The notes: generated by a model not told the origin, from the sequence alone. A stretch of DNA of 64,000 bases from an uncultured Methylophaga sp. (GCF_947259025.1 NZ_CAMYKO010000005.1:186001-250000), one strand, 5' to 3'; shown: positions 34,583-43,682, counted from the stretch's first letter. Translations and numbers: made by a program.

Positions 34583-35743
34583 ATGGGCGACACCTGGCAA
34601 CAAGCTATAGACACGGCTTTGCAACTGCGTCATCAGTTGCACCGTCATCCCGAACTGGGCTGGCAGGAAGTGAAAACGGCTGAGTTGATCCGCAATGAAC
34701 TCAGCTCGCTGGATATTCCCTGGCAGGCCTGCGCTGAATTAGGCACGCTGGGCCGACTCAACCCCCATGGCAAAGGCCCGCATATTGCACTGCGCGCCGA
34801 TATGGATGCCTTACCCATCGTCGAACAGACCGAGCATGAATGGCGATCCCATCATGAAGGTTGTATGCATGCCTGCGGTCATGACGGCCATACTGCCACC
34901 TTGCTGGCCAGCGCCCGCTGGCTCAAATCCGTTGAATCCCAATTGCCGGGGCCTGTTACCTTGCTGTTTCAGCCAGCCGAGGAGGGTGGCCACGGCGCCA
35001 AAAAAATGATTGATGACGGTGCACTGGAAGGTATCGACTTTATATATGGCTGGCATAACTGGCCGGCGATTCCTTTCGGTAAGCTGGTGTGTCCGGACAA
35101 CATTATTATGTGTGGCAACGGCACCTTCGAAATTGAGCTTCACGGCGAAGGCGGCCACGCCAGTCAGCCGGAACTGTGTCGTGACCCGGTACTTGCCGCC
35201 AGTGCTGTGACCATGGGCTTGCAGCAAATTGTCAGCCGCCGTATTGCACCACAACATCCTGTGGTTATCAGCGTTGCCTCTATCGAAGCCCCCAGTGCGG
35301 CCACGGTGATCCCTGCCACTGCCCGCATCGGCGGCAGCATCCGTGTACCGGATCTGCAAACTCGAAAACAGGTCAACCAGCTTATCAGTGACATCGCCAC
35401 ACAGACCGCAGCGGCTTATGGCGTGCGCTGTGATGTGACCCACTTTCCCCGCTATGAAGCGACGATCAATCACGCTGCTCAGGCCGCCAATGTGAGACAG
35501 GCCTGGCAGCAGGATCATGGTGATGACAGTCTCGACCAATCCTTGCTGCTGCCGGTGATGGCATCAGAAGATTTCAGCTATTACCTGCAGCAGATCCCCG
35601 GTGCTTTTGCGCTGGTCGGTGCTGATGATGGTCCAGCGCATCAGGCGGTCTGCCACAGTCCGCATTATGATTTTAATGATCGCCTGATACCGCTGGTCAC
35701 CCGTTTGTATGCGCGCCTGGTCGGTGCGCCGCTTGCACAATAA
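34583..35743 (+). CDS. doeB: M20-family N-alpha-acetyl-diaminobutyrate deacetylase, DoeB
   Basis: 386 residues, M20 amidohydrolase fold. Metal ligands are seen in HACGHDGHTA, EEGGHGAK and ADMDALPI; the dimerisation domain holds GEGGHASQPEL. Alone it could be any hippurate or acyl-amino-acid hydrolase. Next to a diaminobutyrate aminotransferase, an ectoine hydrolase-like M24 protein and an aldehyde dehydrogenase, it fits DoeB, which removes the acetyl group from N-alpha-acetyl-diaminobutyrate during ectoine breakdown. GGGGAG precedes the ATG. First gene of the operon. Confidence 0.85.
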   Translation: MGDTWQQAIDTALQLRHQLHRHPELGWQEVKTAELIRNELSSLDIPWQACAELGTLGRLNPHGKGPHIALRADMDALPIVEQTEHEWRSHHEGCMHACGHDGHTATLLASARWLKSVESQLPGPVTLLFQPAEEGGHGAKKMIDDGALEGIDFIYGWHNWPAIPFGKLVCPDNIIMCGNGTFEIELHGEGGHASQPELCRDPVLAASAVTMGLQQIVSRRIAPQHPVVISVASIEAPSAATVIPATARIGGSIRVPDLQTRKQVNQLISDIATQTAAAYGVRCDVTHFPRYEATINHAAQAANVRQAWQQDHGDDSLDQSLLLPVMASEDFSYYLQQIPGAFALVGADDGPAHQAVCHSPHYDFNDRLIPLVTRLYARLVGAPLAQ

Positions 35744-35797
35744 CCGACCATAGAACCATTGCCCAGGCAATGGATTGAGTCAATCAGGAGGTGTTTG

Positions 35798-37081
35798 ATG
35801 AGTGTATTCGATCAACGTGAGTCTGCAATCCGTGCTTATTGCCGTGTTTATCCCACAGTCTTTGACAAGGCCAGTAACGCCAGGCAGACCGATGAAGACG
35901 GTCGTGAGTATATCGATTTCTTTGCCGGTGCCGGGGTACTGAACTTTGGTCACAACAATGAACGCATGACTCAGGCAGTGATTGACTATATTCAATCCGG
36001 CGGCGTGACCCACTCGTTGGATATGATGACCACGGCCAAGCGCCGCTTTATGGAGCGCTTTGAAAATACCATCCTCAAGCCGCGCAACATGCCACACAAA
36101 ATGCAGTTTATCGGCCCGACCGGGACTAATGCGGTGGAAGCGGCAATGAAACTGGCCAGACGGGTTACAGGCCGTCAGGACATCGTGGCCTTCACCCGTG
36201 GTTTCCACGGGATGACGCTGGGTTCGCTGGCTGCTACTGCCAACCGCTATTTCCGTGGTGCTGCCGGGGTGCCGCTTAACCATGTGAGCCATTATCCCTT
36301 TGGCTGTGAGAAACCCTGCATGGGCTGTGAGTCGGGCTGCGGTATCGACAACCTGGAGCGTATGCGCAGCCTTTATAACGATACCTCCAGTGGGGTGACG
36401 CCACCGGCGGCTTTTCTGCTGGAAACAGTCCAGGCCGAAGGCGGCGTTAATGTGGCTTCCAAAGACTGGCTGCAAGCCGTCGCTGCGCTGGCACGGGAGG
36501 TCGGTGCTTTGCTGATTGTGGATGATATTCAGGTGGGCATGGGCCGCACCGGCTCCTTTTTCAGCTTTGATGATATGGGTATCGACCCGGATATCATCTG
36601 CCTGGCTAAAGGGCTTGGTGGCATGGGGATGCCGATTGCCATGAATCTGATTAAACCGGAATCTGATGAATACTGGGCTCCGGGCGAGCATACCGGGACA
36701 TTCCGTGGGCAAAGCCTGTCATTTGTGGCTGGCGGCGAAGCACTCAGCTACTTTGAAGATGACAAGCTGATGGAAGAGGTCAAATCCAAAGCTGAACGGA
36801 TGAATACTGCGCTGGCACCGCTTGAGCAGCGATTCCAACAGGTTCAGATCCGGGGCAAAGGCATGATCATCGGCCTCGATGTACTAACCGGCGAGCGTGC
36901 CAGAGCCATTGTTGACTGCTGTTTTGAGCAGGGACTGATTATCGCCAGTTGTGGTACCGGTGGCCGGGTGGTCAAGCTGATACCCCCGCTGACCATACCG
37001 GATGCGGATTTGGATCAGGGACTCGAGATCCTGGTGAACGCCACTATGAAAGTCATGGAGAAAGAACATGAGACAGCGTGA
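35798..37081 (+). CDS. doeD: Diaminobutyrate aminotransferase of ectoine catabolism, DoeD
   Basis: 427 residues, class III PLP aminotransferase of the EctB/DoeD type. Motifs: YIDFFAGAGVLNFGHNN, GPTGTNAVEAAMKLARRVTGR, VDDIQVGMGRTGSFF and the PLP lysine in CLAKGLGG. It converts diaminobutyrate to aspartate semialdehyde. AGGAGG precedes the ATG at 35798. An insert with four close cysteines (Cys170, 174, 177, 181) is noteworthy, similar to Cys pairs in GABA transaminases. It overlaps doeA by 14 bases. Confidence 0.88.
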   Translation: MSVFDQRESAIRAYCRVYPTVFDKASNARQTDEDGREYIDFFAGAGVLNFGHNNERMTQAVIDYIQSGGVTHSLDMMTTAKRRFMERFENTILKPRNMPHKMQFIGPTGTNAVEAAMKLARRVTGRQDIVAFTRGFHGMTLGSLAATANRYFRGAAGVPLNHVSHYPFGCEKPCMGCESGCGIDNLERMRSLYNDTSSGVTPPAAFLLETVQAEGGVNVASKDWLQAVAALAREVGALLIVDDIQVGMGRTGSFFSFDDMGIDPDIICLAKGLGGMGMPIAMNLIKPESDEYWAPGEHTGTFRGQSLSFVAGGEALSYFEDDKLMEEVKSKAERMNTALAPLEQRFQQVQIRGKGMIIGLDVLTGERARAIVDCCFEQGLIIASCGTGGRVVKLIPPLTIPDADLDQGLEILVNATMKVMEKEHETA

Positions 37082-38339
37082 TGATATGACCTTTCCTTTC
37101 GAGGAATACGAACGCCGACTGAGCGAACTGCGGGTACGGATTGCTGAACGCTTGCTGGATGCGGTGGTGATCACCGATCCGGAAAACATCATGTATCTGA
37201 CCGATTACCAGACCACCGGTTATTCATTCTTTCAGGCGCTGGTGGTGCCGCTCGAACAAGAGCCGTTCATGATTACCCGGGCCATGGAAGAATCCAACAT
37301 CATCGCCCGTACCTGGGTGGAGCGCACCCGGCCTTATCCGGACACCGGTGACGCGATCCAGATGCTGGTGGATGCCTTACGCGAATTCGGCCTGGCCAAC
37401 AAGCGAATCGGTTATGAGCGTAACAGCTATTTCTTCCCGGCTTATCAGCAGGACTTTATTCATACCACGCTGACTGAAGGTAAGTTGCTGGATTGTTTCG
37501 GTATCGTTGAGCAAGGGCGTGTCTGCAAGTCGCCGGTTGAAATTGAAGTCATGCACAGAGCGGCCAGAGCCACAGAAGCTGGCATGAAAGCGGGAATCGA
37601 AGCCGCTCAGGCCGGGGTTACTGAGAATGATATTGCCGCCGAAATCAGTGCCGGTATGTTCCGCGCTGGCGGTGAACCACCGGCGGTCATGCCTTATGTG
37701 ACTTCGGGGCCACGCACCATGATCGGCCATGCCACCTGGGAAGGCCGCACAGTACAGCCTGGTGAGCATGTCTTTCTAGAAGTGGGCGGCTGTTACCGGC
37801 GTTATCACACCGCGATGATGCGCACCATCATACTGGGCGAATTGACCGACACCATGTACAAAGCCCAGGAGCGGATGAAAATGGCGCTCAATGAGGTGCA
37901 TCGTGTTGTGCAGCCGGGCATGACTGTGTCTGATGTCGATAATATGATCCGTAACATCATCACCAATAACGATGTCGGCGCGCGGCTGGTTACCCGTTCC
38001 GGTTACTCGATTGGTATTGCCTTCCCGCCCAGCTGGGATGAGGGCTATATCTGTAGTTTGAAGCAGGGGGAGTCGGCAATTCTGCAAGAAGGCATGACCT
38101 TCCATATTATTCCCTGGATGTGGGGCGTGGATGGTGACAAAACCTGCGGCATTTCCGACACCATCCATATCACCGCTGATGGCTGTAAATCTTTCTTCAC
38201 CATGGATCGCGACTTCACTGTCAAACCGGATCAGGCTGACAAGACGCTGATTGATCTGGGACAGGCCCGTAGCAGCGAGAAACACAAGCAGAGTGAAGAA
38301 GGCGGCAGCAACCGCAAAACCGCTAAAAATTCAAAATGA
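37068..38339 (+). CDS. doeA: Ectoine hydrolase, DoeA/EutD family (M24 fold)
   Basis: 423 residues, creatinase/prolidase-like fold. Motifs RRLSELRVRIAERLLDAVVITDPENIMYLTDY at the N-terminus, then VTSGPRTMIGHATWEGR, GGCYRRYHTAMMRT and GYSIGIAFPPSWDEGYI match DoeA/EutD rather than Xaa-Pro peptidases. Several canonical M24 metal ligands are replaced, as in ectoine hydrolases. The enzyme opens the ectoine ring to acetyl-diaminobutyrate. The C-terminal 40 residues are a polar, Lys/Ser-rich tail. The ATG overlaps doeD, with GGAGAAAG upstream. Confidence 0.87.
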   Translation: MRQRDDMTFPFEEYERRLSELRVRIAERLLDAVVITDPENIMYLTDYQTTGYSFFQALVVPLEQEPFMITRAMEESNIIARTWVERTRPYPDTGDAIQMLVDALREFGLANKRIGYERNSYFFPAYQQDFIHTTLTEGKLLDCFGIVEQGRVCKSPVEIEVMHRAARATEAGMKAGIEAAQAGVTENDIAAEISAGMFRAGGEPPAVMPYVTSGPRTMIGHATWEGRTVQPGEHVFLEVGGCYRRYHTAMMRTIILGELTDTMYKAQERMKMALNEVHRVVQPGMTVSDVDNMIRNIITNNDVGARLVTRSGYSIGIAFPPSWDEGYICSLKQGESAILQEGMTFHIIPWMWGVDGDKTCGISDTIHITADGCKSFFTMDRDFTVKPDQADKTLIDLGQARSSEKHKQSEEGGSNRKTAKNSK

Positions 38340-38346
38340 GGTGATG

Positions 38347-39708
38347 ATGTTAACAGCAACCAACCCCTATACCGGAAAGCCGATTCAGGACTACACCGCG
38401 CTGGATGAAAACGGTATCCAGCAGCGCATCGGCGCGGCCCACGAGGCCTTTTGTGACTGGCAGGCCAAAAGCATTGATGAGCGCAAACAGGTGCTGCATG
38501 CCGTGGCCGCGAGTCTCAGAAATAACAAGGCACTGCTGGCCAAACTCATGGCAGAAGAGATGGGCAAGCCAATCAAAGAAGGCGGCCCGGAAGTGGAAAA
38601 AGCTGCCTGGTGCGCCGAGCATTATGCCGACCACGCAGAAAGCTATCTGGCACGGGAGGAACTGCCCTCTGATGCATCGCTCAGTTATGTCTGCCATCAA
38701 CCTTTGGGGACATTGCTGGGTATTCTGCCCTGGAACGCGCCGCTGTGGCTGGCATTTCGTTATCTGGCACCAGCCTTGATGGCGGGCAATACCTGCGTGA
38801 TGAAGCACGATCCCAACGTGCCGGGCTGCGCCGAAGCGATTGCCAAGGTGTTTGAAGAGGCGGGTGCCCCAGTTAATATCATGGTCAATCTGCCGGTCGA
38901 AACGCCGCTGGTGGAAAAAGCGATTCGTGATCCGCGTATTGCCGCGGTGTCGTTCACCGGCTCGGCCGGTGCCGGCAGTAAAGTGGCTTCGATGGCAGCA
39001 TCGGAAATCAAGCACTCGGTGCTGGAACTGGGCGGTAGTGACCCGCTGATTGTGCTGGCTGATGCCGATTTGGAAGCGTCGGCGGATGTGGCGACTTTGT
39101 CACGCATTATCAATGCCGGTCAGTCCTGTATCGCCGCCAAACGGGTGATTGTCGAGGCCTCGGTTTACGATGATTTTGTCGATCGGCTATATACCCGGCT
39201 GGAGAAACTGAAACTGGGTGACCCACTGGAGGAAACTACCGATGTCGGCCCCATCGCCCGTTTTGATTTACGTGAAAACCTGCATCGCCAGGTCAGTGAA
39301 ACCATTGCCGATGGGGCCCGCTGCCTTTTAGGCGGTGAAATGCCGGAAGGGGAAGGCTTTGTCTATCCGGTGACCATGCTGGTGAATGTGACGCCGGATA
39401 TGGTGGCGTTCAGGGAAGAAACCTTCGGGCCGGTGATGTGCGTGATTAAAGCTGACAATGCCGAGCACGCGCTGGCTATGGCCAACGATACCGAGTTTGG
39501 CCTGGGTGCTGCAGTATGGACCCGAAATCAAGCATTGGCCGAAGAGATGGCGATGAAACTCAATGCCGGACAGGTGGCGATTAACGGTATCGTCAAAACC
39601 GATCCGCGTCTTCCTAGTGGCGGTATTAAAAAGTCTGGTTACGGCCGCGAACTGGGGCCACACGGCATTAAAGAGTTTGTTAATGCCAAACAGATCTGGA
39701 TTAAATAA
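38347..39708 (+). CDS. doeC: Aldehyde dehydrogenase, aspartate-semialdehyde type DoeC
   Basis: 453 residues of the NAD(P)-dependent ALDH superfamily, succinate-semialdehyde-dehydrogenase-like. Motifs: LPWNAPLWLAFRYLAPALMAGN, FTGSAGAGSKVA, ELGGSDPLIVL (Glu base) and NAGQSCIAAKR (catalytic Cys). In ectoine degradation DoeC oxidises aspartate semialdehyde to aspartate. GAGGTG lies ahead of two adjacent ATGs (38344, 38347). Last gene of the operon, followed by a GC-rich hairpin. Confidence 0.86.
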   Translation: MLTATNPYTGKPIQDYTALDENGIQQRIGAAHEAFCDWQAKSIDERKQVLHAVAASLRNNKALLAKLMAEEMGKPIKEGGPEVEKAAWCAEHYADHAESYLAREELPSDASLSYVCHQPLGTLLGILPWNAPLWLAFRYLAPALMAGNTCVMKHDPNVPGCAEAIAKVFEEAGAPVNIMVNLPVETPLVEKAIRDPRIAAVSFTGSAGAGSKVASMAASEIKHSVLELGGSDPLIVLADADLEASADVATLSRIINAGQSCIAAKRVIVEASVYDDFVDRLYTRLEKLKLGDPLEETTDVGPIARFDLRENLHRQVSETIADGARCLLGGEMPEGEGFVYPVTMLVNVTPDMVAFREETFGPVMCVIKADNAEHALAMANDTEFGLGAAVWTRNQALAEEMAMKLNAGQVAINGIVKTDPRLPSGGIKKSGYGRELGPHGIKEFVNAKQIWIK

Positions 39709-39731
39709 AGGCAATATGACCACTATGGCTT

Positions 39732-39757
39732 GCCCCGCTGTTGCCAAACAGCGGGGC
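39732..39757. terminator. Hairpin after doeC
   Basis: GCCCCGCTGTT - GCCA - AACAGCGGGGC, a perfect 11-base-pair stem between converging genes. The T-tract is weak, so it may act as a bidirectional processing or terminator hairpin. Confidence 0.65.
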
Positions 39758-39774
39758 AATGTTTGGCGCAGTCG

Positions 39775-40647
39775 TTATTCCTTGACCGGCAGATCCGGGC
39801 GAATCAGCATATAAGACTGATCAGCCAGATCGTTGTACACCCCTTCAATATTCAGTGGTAGCCACGCTTCGTACATGGCCAGCGCTTTAAATTCGTCCAG
39901 GCGAATCTCCTGCTGTAAGGTTGCCAGGCTTTTGCCTTCCCGCATCCCCTGTAGGACTGCCTGGTACAGTTGTTCGAGATAACGCAGGTAAGACCGCACC
40001 TCATCCTTGTCGCCAGCTTCTGCATGGCCGCCGACCAGTAGATCAAAATCCATCTGCAGCACATCACGTGTTGAATTAATCATGCCGCGAATATCGTAGC
40101 CGGGCAGTGTCTTGTAGGGCATACGACCCAGAACAATCCAGTCAACGACGTGTAATACTTTTTGTTTGGGAAAGTTAATAGAAATAGAACCCTTGCCGTT
40201 ATTGGGACCGTGGTAACGCAGATCGATTTGGGTATCACCCAGATAAAGCGTCATTTCATCGTTAAACACCAGGTTGGGAATTTGCGTATTGGCTCGGGTG
40301 GCCAGCAAGTCATCGCGCGCCCATTCATGAGCAATAAACGTCACGCCGGGTTCGTTAAAAACCTGCCCGCCATAAACGTGATCGGGATGGCTGTGACTGT
40401 AAATCACGTAGCGCACCGGCTTATTGAAGCGACTTTTGAGTGCTTTTTTCAGCCAATTGGCGGCGTGGTATGACAGCGTGTCGGTTAGGGCGATACCGGC
40501 ATCAGTCACGGCAAATACCGAGTGATGCGTGCCATTACTGAAACGGTAGAGATTGTCCTTGATAGGACTGATAGAAAAATCTTCAGCCAAGGTGACGGTG
40601 CTGAAAGCAAAAGCAGTCAGAAGAAGCAGGGAGCGCAACAAAGTCAT
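39775..40647 (-). CDS. Periplasmic zinc metallo-hydrolase of the quinoprotein-relay (SoxH-related) type
   Basis: 290 residues with signal peptide (TLLRSLLLLTAFAFSTVTLAED). The metallo-beta-lactamase motif is SHSHPDHVYGG, then AHEWARDD, HVVDWIV and GGHAEAGDKDE. Proteins of this type accompany PQQ-dependent alcohol/methanol dehydrogenases (SoxH-related quinoprotein relay families); the reaction is not established. It stands alone here, AAGGATT before the ATG, converging on doeC. Confidence 0.78.
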   Translation of the reverse strand: MTLLRSLLLLTAFAFSTVTLAEDFSISPIKDNLYRFSNGTHHSVFAVTDAGIALTDTLSYHAANWLKKALKSRFNKPVRYVIYSHSHPDHVYGGQVFNEPGVTFIAHEWARDDLLATRANTQIPNLVFNDEMTLYLGDTQIDLRYHGPNNGKGSISINFPKQKVLHVVDWIVLGRMPYKTLPGYDIRGMINSTRDVLQMDFDLLVGGHAEAGDKDEVRSYLRYLEQLYQAVLQGMREGKSLATLQQEIRLDEFKALAMYEAWLPLNIEGVYNDLADQSYMLIRPDLPVKE

Positions 40648-40737
40648 GGTCAATCCTTGAAAATAACGTCCATACAGGGACTGGGCAGGCAGCAAAAAAT
40701 TCCATGCCGACGGATTCAGACAACGGGCCGCCGGGAC

Positions 40738-40932
40738 TTATTCGTTTTCAGTCTGTACTGTCAGCGCGTAGTCGTCATTACCATTAACGACAACATGGAA
40801 CTCTATCGGCCGGCAACACACTTCGCAGTCTTCAATGTATTGCTGATCGGCAACCGAACAGTCTATGACGACGCTGAAATATTCGCCGCAATAGGGGCAC
40901 ATAATGGTGTCATCTTCCAGCGGGTGCAGCAT
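40738..40932 (-). CDS. CPXCG-motif small Cys-rich protein
   Basis: 64 residues. MCPYCGEYFSVVIDCS and IEDCEVCCRPIEFHV form the two zinc-binding knuckles of the CPXCG family. Function is unknown, and it is often conserved near housekeeping genes. ATG 40932 follows GAGGG; a TTG two codons upstream is less likely. Confidence 0.85.
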   Translation of the reverse strand: MLHPLEDDTIMCPYCGEYFSVVIDCSVADQQYIEDCEVCCRPIEFHVVVNGNDDYALTVQTENE

Positions 40933-41009
40933 AAACAACCCTCACCACAATAAAAGCAATTAACGCTCAGGCTTCAACGCCATTGTGGCACAGAAAGCAG
41001 CAAAAAGTA

Positions 41010-41498
41010 TCAGTGGTTTAAGGCAAGCAGATGGCGCTTATCGCCAAGGCCGATACCGGTGGCAATGATTTGGAAGCCGAGTCGCTGATAAAAGCGAATC
41101 AGGGCCGGGTAATGATCAACGGCATCCAGTTGCAAAGGGGCCTTGCCGATAATATCAAGACAGTGCTGCATCAGCTTTTTGCCATAGCCCCGGCCCTGTG
41201 CGGCAGGGCTGACAGCAAGTTGGGTGATATAAAAATCCGCTTCCGGAGCCTGGGGCCAGCAGTCCTGGTAATAATCGGCTTTCTGCTGACCCAGAGCGAT
41301 GCAGCCCAGAATGTGTTCTTCTGATTCCAGCACAAACACCGATTTTCTGTTTAAATTAGCCGCGACAGAAACCTCATGATAGACGCCCAGCCAGTGATGC
41401 ATACCCTGATCAGACATAGACTGAGCACAGGCTTGCAGTAAGTCTGTTATTGCCGCCACATCGTCAGCAACGGCCGGGCGTATCGACAAAGCAGTCAT
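41010..41498 (-). CDS. GNAT-family N-acetyltransferase
   Basis: 162 residues. Acetyl-CoA loop QLAVSPAAQGRGYGKKLMQHC and the C-terminal FYQRLGFQIIATG are standard GNAT. The substrate is unknown. Its ATG overlaps the stop of chrA (ATGA), so it is translated from the chrA transcript. Confidence 0.86.
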   Translation of the reverse strand: MTALSIRPAVADDVAAITDLLQACAQSMSDQGMHHWLGVYHEVSVAANLNRKSVFVLESEEHILGCIALGQQKADYYQDCWPQAPEADFYITQLAVSPAAQGRGYGKKLMQHCLDIIGKAPLQLDAVDHYPALIRFYQRLGFQIIATGIGLGDKRHLLALNH

Positions 41499-42676
41499 AA
41501 GAGGGCCACACCGATACTGGCGCAGACACACCAGAGCACAACCAGCAAGGCGGATAAACGCAGCAGTTGCAGCATGACCAGACCCACAGCCGCAATCAGC
41601 AGATCGACAGGCGAATGCACGACGCTGATCCAGATAGGATCATAGAGCGCTGCTGCCAGCAGACCGACTACACCGGCATTGACCCCGGCTACAGCGCTGG
41701 CGGCGGCAGGGTATTTCAGCAGGGTTTTCCACAATGGCAGCATGGCAGCAACCAGCAGAAAACCGGGCAGGAAGATAGCGAGTAAAGCGATCACTGCACC
41801 CAGCAGGCCACCGCTGTCACCAGGCAGCATGGCACCCAGATAAGCCGCCACCGAAAATACCGGGCCGGGGACGGCCTGGGCCGCCCCATAACCGGCAAGA
41901 TATTCATCTGCTGCCACCCAGCCCGGGTCGACGACCGTGTTTTCCAGCAAGGGTAAGACCACGTGCCCACCGCCAAATACCAGTGCACCGGCGCGGTAAA
42001 ACGCATCTACCACAGCAAACAGACTGTTGCTGCCTGCTATCAACGGCAGGGTCAGTAACAGCAGCACAAAAACGGTCAGTAACAGCCAGGCAAAGCGCTG
42101 GCCATAACGAAGTTCGAAATGACTGTCGGGTAATGTCTGATCCCGGCACAGGAAGTAACCTGCCACGGCGCTGCCGATTACAACGCCAATCTGGGCCAGG
42201 GGATGGTTAAGCAGCAACAGGATAATCACGACTGCCAGAGCAAGAAGTCGACGCTGCCAGTCAGGGGTGAGTTTCTGCGCCATCTGCCAGACAGCCTGGG
42301 CCACCACGGCCAGCGCCACCAGTTTGAGACCATGGATAGCCGCGCTGCCGATATCATCTGACAGATAAGGCAGCCATTGGGCAAAAGCAAACAGCAGTAT
42401 GGCGGACGGTAAGGTAAAAGCGATAAAAGCTGCAATAGCGCCACCCCAGCCGGCACGCAGCAGCCCCATACTGAAACCCATCTGGCTACTGGCCGGACCC
42501 GGCAGGAACTGGCATAACACTAATAGCTGAGCAAACTGATCCTCGGTGAGCCAGCGACGCTGTTCGACAAAAGCTTGTCGATAATAGCCAATATGAGCAA
42601 TGGGGCCACCGAAAGAGGTGAGCCCCAGCTTTAGAAAAGCAATGAATACTTCGGCGACGGTTCCAGCTTTGTGCAT
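41495..42676 (-). CDS. chrA: Chromate transporter ChrA, long form
   Basis: 393 residues with two CHR repeats, about 10-12 transmembrane segments. Signatures: FLKLGLTSFGGPIAHIGYY in the first half and GAGALVFGGGHVVLPLL (AGALVFGGGHVV) in the second half, with LVLCQFLPGPASSQMGFS. The CHR family exports chromate, driven by proton motive force. ATG 42676 is preferred over an upstream start at 42697. Operon with the downstream GNAT gene. Confidence 0.94.
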   Translation of the reverse strand: MHKAGTVAEVFIAFLKLGLTSFGGPIAHIGYYRQAFVEQRRWLTEDQFAQLLVLCQFLPGPASSQMGFSMGLLRAGWGGAIAAFIAFTLPSAILLFAFAQWLPYLSDDIGSAAIHGLKLVALAVVAQAVWQMAQKLTPDWQRRLLALAVVIILLLLNHPLAQIGVVIGSAVAGYFLCRDQTLPDSHFELRYGQRFAWLLLTVFVLLLLTLPLIAGSNSLFAVVDAFYRAGALVFGGGHVVLPLLENTVVDPGWVAADEYLAGYGAAQAVPGPVFSVAAYLGAMLPGDSGGLLGAVIALLAIFLPGFLLVAAMLPLWKTLLKYPAAASAVAGVNAGVVGLLAAALYDPIWISVVHSPVDLLIAAVGLVMLQLLRLSALLVVLWCVCASIGVALL

Positions 42677-42735
42677 GATAGATCCGATGTACAACAACAG
42701 CCTGCATTATGCTGGCTCAAAACGGCGATTGCCAG

Positions 42736-42939
42736 TCACACAGCCAGGGTTGATACCGTTTCTCTATCCCTGGCCTGAAAATGCTGCCAGGCCTTTTCAT
42801 GGAAATAAAAAGCCACAGTATTGATGGCTGGCTCGATCAAAGCCATAACACTGCCGAACAGGATGCTGCCGGTTAATAAAAAACCCACGGTGAATGCCAC
42901 AGTGAAGTGAACGATGGCGAAACTGATTGTTTTAGTCAT
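42736..42939 (-). CDS. DUF2061 membrane protein
   Basis: 67 residues. TKTISFAIVHFTVAFTVGFLLTGSILFGSVMALIEPAINTVAFYFHEKAWQHF is the complete DUF2061 domain with two short membrane segments. Function unknown; in other bacteria it is often next to iron- or stress-regulated genes. A Fur-like box lies 18 bases upstream. GGAGGCC precedes the ATG. Confidence 0.87.
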   Translation of the reverse strand: MTKTISFAIVHFTVAFTVGFLLTGSILFGSVMALIEPAINTVAFYFHEKAWQHFQARDRETVSTLAV

Positions 42940-42956
42940 AATGGCCTCCTTATGTT

Positions 42957-42975
42957 GAGGATAATTCTCATTCAA
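42957..42975 (-). promoter_or_regulatory. Candidate Fur box upstream of the DUF2061 gene
   Basis: Minus strand TTGAATGAGAATTATCCTC matches the Fur 19-mer (GATAATGAGAATCATTATC form) at 13 positions, including the core AATGAGAAT. Inferred only from sequence similarity. Confidence 0.4.
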
Positions 42976-43196
42976 AGGCGAGGCCAAGTAAAACAAACAT
43001 TTCCAATTACAGTGATTGGTAAAATTGAAATTGAAATCGAGATAATAATCGAATAAGGCGATTAATCTCTATGGAAGAATCTGTTTCACATCTCCATACA
43101 GACTGATTAGAATTATAAATAAATATCAACACAGCGAACGACATTATCGCTGAGTTGTCAGAGGTCATTCATAACCATGCACAAGGAGGCATAAGA

Positions 43197-43664
43197 ATGA
43201 GTACCATTGATATTGGTATTAAAAAGCAGGACAGACAGGATATTGCCGAAGGCCTTAAACGCCTGCTGGCAGATTCCTACACACTCTACCTGCAAACGCA
43301 CAATTTCCACTGGAATGTGACAGGTCCCCAGTTCCGCGAACTGCACCTGATGTTTGAAGAACATTACACCGAATTGGCCACCGCAGTGGATGACATTGCA
43401 GAGCGTATTCGTACTCTGGGCATTGCCGCACCGGGTACCTATAAAGCTTTTGCCGAGCTGAGCAATATCGATGAAGTTGAAGGCGTGCCCGCTGCATCAG
43501 AAATGGTGACCACGCTGACTGAAAGCCACGAACAGGTTGTCAAAACCTGCCGTGAAGTGCTCAAAACAGCACAAGATGTGGATGACGAGTCTACTGCCGC
43601 ACTGGTCGGTGACCGTATGCGTGTCCACGAAAAGACCGCCTGGATGCTGCGCGCGATGCAATAA
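43197..43664 (+). CDS. dps: Dps-like DNA-protecting ferritin
   Basis: 155 residues. The ferroxidase ligands occur in the [29 protein letters not shown] helix pair (His, His, Asp/Glu pattern of Dps), followed by [12 protein letters not shown] dodecameric Dps oxidises Fe2+ with H2O2 and protects DNA. ATG 43197 follows AAGGAGG; the frame to 43155 is too long. An upstream region of 250 bases carries an imperfect inverted repeat (about 43038-43068) that may be regulatory. Ended by its own terminator. Confidence 0.94.
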   Translation: MSTIDIGIKKQDRQDIAEGLKRLLADSYTLYLQTHNFHWNVTGPQFRELHLMFEEHYTELATAVDDIAERIRTLGIAAPGTYKAFAELSNIDEVEGVPAASEMVTTLTESHEQVVKTCREVLKTAQDVDDESTAALVGDRMRVHEKTAWMLRAMQ

Positions 43665-43682
43665 AAGCATTAGAACAGCACC

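Noticed and set aside
35780-36712. A 310-residue minus-strand frame opposite doeD
   Set aside because: Antisense of a well-supported aminotransferase in a co-directional operon.
37068-38339. Xaa-Pro aminopeptidase or creatinase annotation
   Set aside because: The VTSGPRTMIGHATWEGR and GYSIGIAFPPSWDEGYI blocks and the operon partners fit DoeA/EutD better.
43038-43068. Imperfect inverted repeat (GAGATAATAATCG ... CGATTAATCTC) upstream of dps
   Set aside because: Could be an operator, but arms are unequal and there is no known matching motif, so it is not listed as a site.
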